Below, piece by piece: positions 1 to 5,181 of a DNA stretch of 5,348 nucleotides (position 1 is its first letter; every line of letters begins with the position of its first letter). The notes beneath the pieces are model-generated. The model had not been told where the DNA came from. It saw only the letters and a list, made by a program, of their open reading frames with translations, and ran no database searches. The position numbers were made by a program, and so were the translations under genes. Origin of the DNA: an uncultured Collinsella sp. GTDB lineage: Bacteria; Actinomycetota; Coriobacteriia; Coriobacteriales; Coriobacteriaceae. The DNA is taken from NCBI GenBank assembly GCA_958346165.1, contig CATVQO010000115.1:1-5348 (forward strand), in the 5' to 3' direction.

Positions 1-819
1 ACCCGCTGCGCCTTCGAGGTCGGCGGCATGGATCTGGGCATGGGCGTCACCTACCTCGATCCGGGTTCGTCGCAGATGGGCAAGAAGGAGTCCATCGAGG
101 ACACTGCCCGTGTTCTCGGCCGCATGTATGACGGCATCGAGTTCCGTGGCTTTGCCCAGGACGACGTCGAGGAGCTCGCTGCTAAGTCCGGCGTGCCCGT
201 GTGGAACGGCCTGACCACCGAGTGGCATCCCACCCAGATGCTCGCCGATATCCTGACCGTCCAGGAGAACTTCAACTACGACATCAAGGGCAAGACCCTC
301 GTCTTCATGGGCGACTGCAAGAACAACGTCGCTCGCTCCCTCATGGTCGTCTGCTCCAAGCTCGGCATGAACTTCGTGGCCTGCGGCCCCGAGGAGTGCA
401 TGCCCGCCGACGACGTCATCGAGGCCTGCAAGCCCATCGCCGAGGCCAACGGCTGCACCATCAAGCTGACCACCGACGTCAAGGACGGCGTCACCGGTGC
501 CGACGTTATCTACACCGACGTGTGGGTCTCCATGGGCGAGCCCGACGAGGTCTGGGCCGAGCGCATCGCTCAGCTCACCCCGTATCGTGTCACCTCCGAG
601 GTCATGGCTATGGCCAACCCGGGTGCCATCTTCCTGCACTGCCTGCCCAGCTTCCACGACACCAACACCACCATTGGCGCCGAGAAGTGCGAGCAGTTCG
701 GCATCACCGAGCAGGAGGTCACCGACGAGGTCTTCGAGAGCCCCGCTTCCAAGGTCTTCGACGAGGCCGAGAACCGCATGCACACCATCAAGGCTGTCAT
801 GTACGCCACGCTCAAGTAA
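1..819 (+). CDS. arcB: Ornithine carbamoyltransferase, probably catabolic (5' end cut off by window)
   Basis: Cytosolic enzyme interconverting ornithine plus carbamoyl phosphate and citrulline plus phosphate. The reading frame is open from base 1, and the 272 visible residues begin TRCAFE, the end of the STRTR carbamoyl-phosphate motif, so roughly 55-60 N-terminal residues of a family protein of about 335 are missing. Visible landmarks (window numbering) are HPTQ at 76-79, DVWVSMGEP at 173-181 (the SMG ornithine loop), HCLP at 213-216 with the catalytic Cys, and ENRMHTIK near 257-264 with the C-terminal Arg. The SMG loop argues against aspartate or putrescine carbamoyltransferase. The sequence closely follows catabolic ArcB proteins as I remember them, and a YfcC-type carrier lies downstream, so the arginine deiminase pathway is inferred. 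An anabolic argF role cannot be excluded from this window. The ATG at base 28 is internal, not the start. Codon use is strongly C-ending, as expected for a highly expressed gene. Confidence 0.93.
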   Translation, partial: TRCAFEVGGMDLGMGVTYLDPGSSQMGKKESIEDTARVLGRMYDGIEFRGFAQDDVEELAAKSGVPVWNGLTTEWHPTQMLADILTVQENFNYDIKGKTLVFMGDCKNNVARSLMVVCSKLGMNFVACGPEECMPADDVIEACKPIAEANGCTIKLTTDVKDGVTGADVIYTDVWVSMGEPDEVWAERIAQLTPYRVTSEVMAMANPGAIFLHCLPSFHDTNTTIGAEKCEQFGITEQEVTDEVFESPASKVFDEAENRMHTIKAVMYATLK

Positions 820-835
820 GAGCATCTAGCATCTC

Positions 836-871
836 GCTCGGGGTGTATTGCTGCACACCCCGAGCAGTTTT
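836..871 (+). terminator. Rho-independent terminator after the carbamoyltransferase gene
   Basis: A perfect 11-bp stem (gctcggggtgt at 836-846 pairing with acaccccgagc at 855-865) closes an 8-base loop and is followed by agtttta, with four T at 868-871. It starts 16 bases after the stop codon. The T tract is short, so partial read-through into the carrier gene is possible. Confidence 0.8.
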
Positions 872-874
872 ATC

Positions 875-884
875 TGGTAATAAT
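875..884 (+). promoter_or_regulatory. Possible -10 region for the carrier gene
   Basis: TGGTAATAAT resembles an extended -10 element, lying just after the terminator and just before the leader hairpin. No convincing -35 hexamer is found 16-18 bases upstream, where the terminator stem sits. This is a weak call: the carrier may instead be transcribed by read-through. Confidence 0.25.
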
Positions 885-933
885 CTCGCATCAAGCGGCA
901 GGCACGGCACGGAAGAGCCGCTTCTGGCGAGAT
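883..933 (+). promoter_or_regulatory. Nested leader hairpin upstream of the YfcC-type carrier
   Basis: The outer stem atctcgc (883-889) pairs with gcgagat (927-933). A symmetric 3x3 internal loop follows, then the inner stem aagcggc (893-899) pairs with gccgctt (917-923) around a 17-base loop containing the tandem ggcacggcac. There is no T tract after it, so it is not a terminator. It ends 17 bases before the ribosome binding site of the next gene. A role in mRNA stability, translation control or regulator binding is inference. Confidence 0.5.
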
Positions 934-966
934 CAGTAAATGATTTATGAAGGGGGGATGAGAACT

Positions 967-2445
967 ATGACTGAGACCGCTAAGAAAAAGCGCGGTATGC
1001 CTTCATCGTTCACCATTCTTCTTGCTCTGCTGGCAATTGTCGCAGTGATTACCGTTATCGTCTCCGGCACGTCCGGCGGCGCGGTTACTGCCGCCCGTCT
1101 GAGCGATTTCTGCACCGCCCCGATTAAGGGCTTCGCTGACGCTCTGCCCGTCTGCCTCTTCGTTATGATCCTGGGCGGCTTCCTCGGTATGATGACCGAG
1201 ACCGGCGCCCTGGACAACGGCATCGCCGTTCTGGTGCAGAAGCTTAAGGGCAACGAGATTATGCTCATTCCCGTGCTGATGCTCATCTTCTCCCTCGGTG
1301 GTACCACCTATGGTATGTGCGAGGAGACCGTTCCCTTCTACGCCCTGCTCGCCGCTACCATGATGGCTGCTGGCTTCGACCCCATGGTCGGTGCCGCTAC
1401 CGTCCTGCTCGGCGCTGGCTGCGGCTGCCTGGGCTCCACGGTTAACCCGTTCGCCGTCGGCGCTGCCGTCGACGCTCTGACCGGCGTTGGCATTGAGGTC
1501 AACCAGTCCATCATCATCGGCCTCGGTGCCGTCCTGTGGATTGTCACTACCGCTATGTCCATCTTCTTCGTGATGAACTATGCCAAGAAGGTCAAGGCTG
1601 ACAAGGGTTCCACCATCCTGTCGATGCAGGAGCTCAAGGACGCCGAAGAGGCTCACGGCAAGGCTGCTTCCGAGGTCCACAAGGAGGTCAAGCTCACCGG
1701 TCGTCAGAAGGGTGTTCTGATCGCCTTCGCCTTCACCTTCGTCGTCATGATCGTCGGCTTCATTCCGCTGGCCGACCTCAACGAGGGCGTCGCCAACTTC
1801 TTCGACGCTGGCGCTGTCTACGACGCCGACGGTAACGCCGTCGTCCAGGGCTGGTCTGCCCTGATCACCGGCCTGCCCATTGGCCAGTGGTACTTCGACG
1901 AGGCTTCCACCTGGTTCTTCCTCATGGCCGTCCTGATCGGTATCATCGGTGGCCTGTCCGAGAAGCAGATCGTTAACACCTTCATCACCGGCGCTGCCGA
2001 CATGATGTCCGTTGTTCTCGTCATCGCCCTCGCCCGTGGTATCTCCGTCCTCATGGCTAACACCGGCCTCGATGTCTTCGTCCTCGACGCTGCCGCCAAT
2101 GCCCTGGCTGGCCTGTCCGGCGTGATCTTCGCTCCCATGAGCTTCCTGGTCTACTTCGGCCTGTCCTTCCTGATCCCCTCGACCTCCGGTATGGCCACCG
2201 TCTCCATGCCCATCATGGGACCGCTGGCTGTTAAGCTCGGCTTCTCGCCTGAGGTCATGGTCATGATCTTCTCCGCCGCCATCGGTGTCGTGAACCTATT
2301 CACCCCGACCTCCGGCGCCATCATGGGCGGTCTCGCCCTGGCCAAGATCGAGTGGACGACCTGGCTCAAGTTTGCCCTTAAGCTCATCGTCGCGCTCTCC
2401 GTCGTCTGCGCCATCATCCTGACCGTCGCCTGCGTGTTGATCTAA
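967..2445 (+). CDS. YfcC-family (DcuC superfamily) carrier, putative arginine/ornithine antiporter
   Basis: Integral inner-membrane secondary carrier of 492 residues, typical length for YfcC. The ATG at 967 is chosen because AAGGGGGG (950-957) lies 9 bases upstream; ATG codons at 940 and 958 precede or abut that site. A basic N-terminus (KKKRG) leads into TM1 (about 14-34), and further hydrophobic segments lie near 57-77, 97-115, 120-137, 141-162, 182-204, 248-268, 314-331, 345-366, 385-405, 428-446 and 470-492. A charged cytoplasmic-type loop spans about 206-246. Family-like motifs are GGTTYGMCEET (111-121), STVNPF (157-162), PSTSGMATVSMPIMGP (404-419) and NLFTPTSGAIMGGLALAK (443-460), the re-entrant regions of the DcuC superfamily. 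YfcC carriers act as ArcD in streptococcal arginine deiminase loci; the adjacent carbamoyltransferase makes arginine/ornithine exchange the best guess. The substrate is not readable from sequence, and a dicarboxylate or peptide substrate remains possible. Confidence 0.88.
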   Translation: MTETAKKKRGMPSSFTILLALLAIVAVITVIVSGTSGGAVTAARLSDFCTAPIKGFADALPVCLFVMILGGFLGMMTETGALDNGIAVLVQKLKGNEIMLIPVLMLIFSLGGTTYGMCEETVPFYALLAATMMAAGFDPMVGAATVLLGAGCGCLGSTVNPFAVGAAVDALTGVGIEVNQSIIIGLGAVLWIVTTAMSIFFVMNYAKKVKADKGSTILSMQELKDAEEAHGKAASEVHKEVKLTGRQKGVLIAFAFTFVVMIVGFIPLADLNEGVANFFDAGAVYDADGNAVVQGWSALITGLPIGQWYFDEASTWFFLMAVLIGIIGGLSEKQIVNTFITGAADMMSVVLVIALARGISVLMANTGLDVFVLDAAANALAGLSGVIFAPMSFLVYFGLSFLIPSTSGMATVSMPIMGPLAVKLGFSPEVMVMIFSAAIGVVNLFTPTSGAIMGGLALAKIEWTTWLKFALKLIVALSVVCAIILTVACVLI

Positions 2446-2543
2446 GTACCCAACGGGTACCCCACGGAAACCTTGACGATCCTGTAGAGGATCACCTGGT
2501 CATCGTCTGTCCGGCGGGGTAAACCCACCGGTAGACTCCTACC
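2446..2543 (+). other. Cluster of competing hairpins in the carrier's 3' region
   Basis: Directly after the stop codon, gtaccc (2446-2451) can pair with gggtac (2455-2460). Alternatively tacccc (2458-2463) pairs with ggggta across gatcct/aggatc and gacga/tcgtc stems. Further on, ccggcggg can pair with cccaccgg, which competes with ggtag/ctacc (2530-2534 with 2539-2543), the latter followed by ttt. No protein-coding signal is seen. It may be a structured 3' UTR, a small RNA, or chance pairing in GC-rich DNA; I do not recognise a known RNA family. Confidence 0.35.
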
Positions 2544-2547
2544 TTTA

Positions 2548-2584
2548 GCCCCCTTCCGTTCCGTGCGCGGGAGGGGGCGCTCTT
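2548..2584 (+). terminator. Probable terminator of the carrier transcript
   Basis: A 10-bp GC-rich stem with one G-T wobble (gcccccttcc at 2548-2557 with gggagggggc at 2569-2578) closes an 11-base loop and is followed by gctctt. The trailing T run is poor, so it may be a weak terminator or simply a 3'-end-protecting hairpin. It lies about 100 bases past the stop codon. Confidence 0.5.
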
Positions 2585-2586
2585 GT

Positions 2587-2614
2587 GTTCCGGCGTTTTA
2601 CCAAACGCCGGAAC
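2587..2614 (+). repeat. Perfect 12-bp hairpin with a 4-base loop
   Basis: gttccggcgttt (2587-2598) and aaacgccggaac (2603-2614) are exact reverse complements around tacc. No T tract follows on either strand, so ordinary intrinsic termination is unlikely. It sits between the terminator-like hairpin and the longer palindrome. Its function is unknown; an IS scar, a protein-binding palindrome or an RNA-stabilising hairpin are all possible. Confidence 0.6.
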
Positions 2615-2621
2615 CACTCGA

Positions 2622-2731
2622 CGCTGCAAGCCCGCCAGAGCGGCAATCTGACGTTCAATCGTCGGGCATGGCCAAAAGGCCTATGCCCTCCTCTTTCACG
2701 TCACCTTGCTCGCTCTGGCGGGCTTTCGCTG
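2622..2731. repeat. MITE-like 100-bp palindrome with flanking 5-bp direct repeats
   Basis: A perfect 15-bp terminal inverted repeat, aagcccgccagagcg (2628-2642) and cgctctggcgggctt (2711-2725), encloses a nested imperfect palindrome: gcaa/ttgc, tgacgt (2649-2654) with acgtca (2698-2703), and gggcat-ggcc with ggcc-t-atgccc around an aaaa loop (2664-2688). One base outside each arm lies the same pentamer, cgctg (2622-2626 and 2727-2731), as a target-site duplication would appear. No transposase or credible ORF lies inside. The fold is seen directly; mobility is inference. Alternatives are an intergenic REP/BIME-type repeat or a structured RNA. Confidence 0.55.
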
Positions 2732-2856
2732 GCTTATGCTCAACCTGCGGCGCTGCCATTGTTGGTGCTGAGTGCCTTGTTTCCCGTCCCAAATGATCTA
2801 CCCCGGGTCCCCGTTGGTTGTGGTGAGCGTGTTTGGTTGGTGCCTGTTGATGGTTT

Positions 2857-2875
2857 GGGTATCGGGGAGGGCGGG
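2857..2875 (+). promoter_or_regulatory. Canonical G-quadruplex motif in the DUF1846 promoter
   Basis: The + strand carries GGG, tatc, GGGG, a, GGG, c, GGG, matching the four-run G3+N1-7 rule with short loops of 4, 1 and 1 bases, expected to favour a stable parallel fold. It ends six bases before a TATAAT box and covers the position where the -35 hexamer would lie. The motif itself is certain; folding and a regulatory effect are inferred. Confidence 0.6.
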
Positions 2876-2881
2876 CTCCGT

Positions 2882-2887
2882 TATAAT
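2882..2887 (+). promoter_or_regulatory. Consensus -10 box (TATAAT) of the DUF1846 gene
   Basis: An exact TATAAT lies about 40 bases before the chosen start codon. No TTGACA-like -35 exists at 16-18 bases spacing; that position (about 2859-2864) falls within the G-run motif. The predicted transcript would start near 2894, giving a leader of about 33 bases with the ribosome binding site. Confidence 0.6.
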
Positions 2888-2926
2888 CGCCTAGAACATT
2901 AAATGGAAACGGGACGGGAGCCATAT

Positions 2927-4408
2927 ATGCGCCAGGGTTTCGACAACGCGAAGTATATCGAGCTGCAGGCCGCTCATATTAAGGAGCGCATCTCGCAGTT
3001 TGGCGGCAAACTCTATTTGGAGTTTGGCGGCAAGCTGTTTGACGACTATCACGCGAGTCGCGTGCTGCCGGGTTTTGAACCGGACAGCAAGTTCCGCATG
3101 CTCAAGAGCATTGCCGATGACGTTGAGGTTATCATCGCGATCAACGCGAACCACATCGAAAAAAACAAGGCTCGTGGTGACCTCGGTATTACCTATGACG
3201 AGGATGTGCTGCGCCTGGTTGACCTGTTCCGCGGCAACGGCTTTGCCGTCGCGGCCGTGGTCATCACCCAGTACGCCGGCCAGCCCGCCGCCGATGTGTT
3301 CCGCAATCGCCTGAACGCGCTCGGCATTCCCGCCAAGCTGCACTATCCCATCGAGGGGTATCCGCACGATGTCGATCTGATCGTTTCTGACGAAGGCTAC
3401 GGCAAGAACGAGTTTGTCGAGACCACGCGTCCACTCGTTGTCGTGACGGCACCCGGCCCCGGCTCGGGCAAGCTCGCCACTTGCCTCTCGCAGCTGTATC
3501 ACGAGCATAAGCACGGTACCGCCGCCGGCTATGCCAAGTTCGAGACCTTCCCGGTCTGGAATCTTCCTCTGACGCATCCGGTCAATATTGCCTACGAGGC
3601 CGCCACGGCTGACCTCGACGACGCCAATATCATCGATTCGTTCCACCTTGAGGCCTACAACAAGACCACGGTCAACTACAACCGCGACGTCGAGGCCTTC
3701 CCGGTAGTCCGTGCCCTGATGGAAAAGATCTTGGGCAAGAGCCCCTACCAGAGCCCTACGGACATGGGCGTCAATATGGTCGGCTTTGCCATCACCGATG
3801 ACGATGCCTGCCGCGACGCTTCCAAGATGGAGATCGTCCGCCGCTACTTTACCGCGGTCGAAAATGCGCGCCGTACCGGCGTGGGCGATGAGCAAGTCGA
3901 CCGTCTCAAGATTATTATGAAGAAAGCCGGCATCGATAAGAACTACTCACCGGCGCGCTCGGCGGCCCTCACCAGGGAGCAGCTGACGGGTGGTCCCGTG
4001 GGGGCCATGGTCATGCCCGATGGCTCCGTGGTGACCGGTAAGACCTCCACGCGCCTGGGCGCCGCAAGTTCGCTCATTATGAACGCCCTCAAGCATGTCT
4101 CGGGCGTCGACCTTGAGCTCGAGGTCATTAGCGATGAGGCGATCGAGCCCATCAGCAAGCTCAAGACGCATTTCCTGGGCAGCAAAAACCCTCGCCTCCA
4201 CACCGACGAGACGCTTATGGCGCTGTCGATCACCTCGGCCACGAGTGAGACGGCCGCTCGCGTCCTTTCGGGCCTGGAGCAGCTGCGCGGTTGCGATGCC
4301 TTCTTTAGCGTGATTATCTCGCCGACGGACGAGACGGTACTGCGCAAACTGGGTATCAACGTGTGCTGCGAGCCCAAGTTTGAGCGCCGCGGTTTCTTCC
4401 ACCGCTAA
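2927..4408 (+). CDS. DUF1846 / UPF0371 family protein of unknown function
   Basis: Soluble protein of 493 residues, the usual length for the DUF1846 (UPF0371) family, with no signal peptide or membrane segment. The ATG at 2927 is chosen because gggacgggag (2911-2920) is spaced 6 bases upstream and because family members begin with a short M-x-x-GFD opening; the ATG at 2903 would place this ribosome site inside the gene. The N-terminal block (GFDNAKY at 4-10, KLYLEFGGKLFDDYHASR at 28-45, LPGFEPDS at 47-54, KARGDLGITYD at 81-91) is strongly family-like. A glycine-rich APGPGSGK (175-182) resembles a nucleotide-binding loop but lacks the usual following S/T (Leu instead). A His-rich stretch YHEHKHG (191-197) and the conserved-looking SFHLEAYNKTTVNYNRDVEAF (238-258) follow; GKTSTRLGAASS lies at 371-382. 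The biochemical role is not established to my knowledge. It appears monocistronic, with its own -10 box and terminator. Confidence 0.9.
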   Translation: MRQGFDNAKYIELQAAHIKERISQFGGKLYLEFGGKLFDDYHASRVLPGFEPDSKFRMLKSIADDVEVIIAINANHIEKNKARGDLGITYDEDVLRLVDLFRGNGFAVAAVVITQYAGQPAADVFRNRLNALGIPAKLHYPIEGYPHDVDLIVSDEGYGKNEFVETTRPLVVVTAPGPGSGKLATCLSQLYHEHKHGTAAGYAKFETFPVWNLPLTHPVNIAYEAATADLDDANIIDSFHLEAYNKTTVNYNRDVEAFPVVRALMEKILGKSPYQSPTDMGVNMVGFAITDDDACRDASKMEIVRRYFTAVENARRTGVGDEQVDRLKIIMKKAGIDKNYSPARSAALTREQLTGGPVGAMVMPDGSVVTGKTSTRLGAASSLIMNALKHVSGVDLELEVISDEAIEPISKLKTHFLGSKNPRLHTDETLMALSITSATSETAARVLSGLEQLRGCDAFFSVIISPTDETVLRKLGINVCCEPKFERRGFFHR

Positions 4409-4442
4409 GTTTGAAGCACCGCGGTAATTGCATTGCATTTTG

Positions 4443-4475
4443 GCCGTATCGGGTTGGCGCCCGGTACGGCTTTTT
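4443..4475 (+). terminator. Rho-independent terminator of the DUF1846 gene
   Basis: An 11-bp stem with one wobble pair (gccgtatcggg at 4443-4453 with cccggtacggc at 4460-4470) closes a 6-base loop and is followed directly by five T (4471-4475). It begins 34 bases after the stop codon. This is a textbook intrinsic terminator. Confidence 0.92.
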
Positions 4476-4539
4476 GATCAATAAAGCGCCTATTTCGGCG
4501 ATAAATAGCCGTTTACCTGCCTAGAAACAATTTGAGCGG

Positions 4540-4547
4540 TATACAAT
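4540..4547 (+). promoter_or_regulatory. Probable -10 region of the winged-helix gene
   Basis: TATACAAT offers two overlapping -10 hexamers (TATACA, TACAAT) in an AT-rich pocket after the terminator. No good -35 is seen at standard spacing; tttacc at 4512-4517 is too far. The implied leader is about 110 bases. Confidence 0.4.
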
Positions 4548-4580
4548 AACCGTAACTGTTTCATCCTTAGCGGGATGCCG

Positions 4581-4631
4581 CATGATGGATATTACCTGCC
4601 ATCGTGAGGTGTGTCGGTCGCGCACGGCGCG
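4581..4631 (+). promoter_or_regulatory. Structured leader of the winged-helix gene
   Basis: Two hairpins lie between the -10 region and the start codon. catgatgg (4581-4588) pairs with ccatcgtg (4599-4606) with one wobble and a 10-base loop, and cgcgc (4619-4623) pairs with gcgcg (4627-4631). Neither is followed by a T tract. They overlap a possible 17-codon mini-ORF at 4582-4635. A regulatory role is speculative. Confidence 0.35.
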
Positions 4632-4664
4632 TTAGATGCTCGTGCTCGGTTTGAGGAGGCTGCT

Positions 4665-5003
4665 ATGGCGGGCAAGGGTCGTGCGAGTGTCAACGATATG
4701 AAGCGTGTCGAGGTGCTGGTGTTGATGGAAATCGACCAGCAAACCGAAGACAATGGCGGGCCGTATGGTTTCTCGCGCAAAACGCTTGCCGAGCGCGTGG
4801 GGGTTTCGCCGTATCGTGCCCGCGCCGCAATCGATCGCTTGGATTCCGAAGGCATGATTGATGTCGTCTCGCGTTATAGCGACGACGGCGGTCAGCTTGC
4901 AAATGGCATTTGCCTCACCGAACGTGGCGAGTGGTATCTTGAGGGCGTCCGTACCGGCATGCTCGTTCAAGAAATGCTTGAGGACGAGGTTGCTGATCGA
5001 TAG
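4665..5003 (+). CDS. Small winged-helix DNA-binding protein, putative transcription regulator
   Basis: Protein of 112 residues. The ATG at 4665 is preferred over the in-frame GTG at 4611 because a strong ribosome site, gaggagg (4653-4659), lies 5 bases upstream. After a short basic tail (1-14), a helix (about 14-26) leads into a helix-turn-helix: residues 37-63, with SRKTLAERVGVSP as the first helix and turn and YRARAAIDRLDSEGMI as recognition helix and helix end. A beta wing follows (about 66-84) with the acidic-glycine turn YSDDGG, then LTERGEWYLEGV (84-95), a pattern common in MarR/GntR-like winged helices, and an acidic C-terminal helix. No ligand or metal domain is present, so it would act as a bare DNA binder, probably a dimer. 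The specific family and targets are not recognised. It has its own terminator, and pyrG is the next gene; regulation of pyrG is only a possibility. Confidence 0.8.
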   Translation: MAGKGRASVNDMKRVEVLVLMEIDQQTEDNGGPYGFSRKTLAERVGVSPYRARAAIDRLDSEGMIDVVSRYSDDGGQLANGICLTERGEWYLEGVRTGMLVQEMLEDEVADR

Positions 5004-5027
5004 CAGCATGTAACCCTTGCCATAGCG

Positions 5028-5060
5028 ACGCCGCCTGGGAAACCGGGCGGCGTTTTGTTT
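5028..5060 (+). terminator. Rho-independent terminator of the winged-helix gene
   Basis: An 11-bp stem (acgccgcctgg at 5028-5038 with ccgggcggcgt at 5043-5053, including one wobble) is capped by a GAAA tetraloop and followed by tttgttt. It lies 24 bases after the stop codon and separates this gene from pyrG. Confidence 0.9.
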
Positions 5061-5094
5061 CAAGATTGAGAAATGCAATCGCACGCGAGAAAAA

Positions 5095-5126
5095 TTGCGA
5101 ACGGTCCGCGGCGCGAGTATTACAAT
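5095..5126 (+). promoter_or_regulatory. Probable pyrG promoter
   Basis: TTGCGA (5095-5100) serves as a possible -35. Two overlapping -10 candidates follow: TATTAC at 5118-5123, with 17-base spacing, and the better-matching TACAAT at 5121-5126, with 20-base spacing. Being just past the upstream terminator, it is well placed to drive pyrG. Confidence 0.45.
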
Positions 5127-5131
5127 GAAGA

Positions 5132-5163
5132 CCCGTAAGATGTGGATAAACAACTTCTACGGG
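5132..5163 (+). promoter_or_regulatory. pyrG leader hairpin
   Basis: cccgta (5132-5137) pairs exactly with tacggg (5158-5163), and the stem continues imperfectly (ga/tc, gt/ac) to a loop of about 9 bases. It would lie at the very 5' end of the predicted mRNA and ends shortly before the likely ribosome site (agg at 5170-5172). No T run follows, so it does not look like an attenuator of the Bacillus pyrG kind. Confidence 0.45.
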
Positions 5164-5181
5164 AAGCGCAGGTAACTTAAT

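Noticed and set aside
201..950. 249-codon + frame overlapping the carbamoyltransferase gene
   Set aside because: It is rich in R, H, G and Q, as expected from a +1 shadow of a GC-rich gene, and it reads through the terminator.
941..951. tgatttatgaa as a possible ArgR operator
   Set aside because: It matches only part of the ARG-box consensus and lacks the symmetric half; I cannot support a site.
940..966. Upstream ATG codons (940, 958) as starts of the carrier
   Set aside because: The strong AAGGGGGG ribosome site at 950-957 lies after 940 and touches 958, and is correctly spaced only for the ATG at 967.
1003..1680. 225-codon - frame opposite the carrier gene
   Set aside because: It is the complement of membrane-protein codons, with no start signals and no recognisable domain.
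2563..2924. Open frames of 77-105 codons on both strands in the 2446-2926 region
   Set aside because: They run through the inverted repeats, have no ribosome sites, and give low-complexity, family-less proteins. The region is better read as non-coding.
2903..2926. ATG at 2903 as start of the DUF1846 protein
   Set aside because: The good ribosome site (2911-2920) would be inside the gene, and family proteins start near the M-x-x-GFD sequence encoded from 2927.
2891..3895. 334-codon open frame on the - strand opposite the DUF1846 gene
   Set aside because: It lies opposite a well-recognised family gene, has no ribosome site or promoter, and its composition (rich in V, G, D, R) is what the complement of GC-rich codons produces. 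It is a shadow frame.
4611..4664. GTG at 4611 as start of the winged-helix protein
   Set aside because: It has no ribosome site, while gaggagg is ideally spaced for the ATG at 4665; the extra 18 residues show no domain character.
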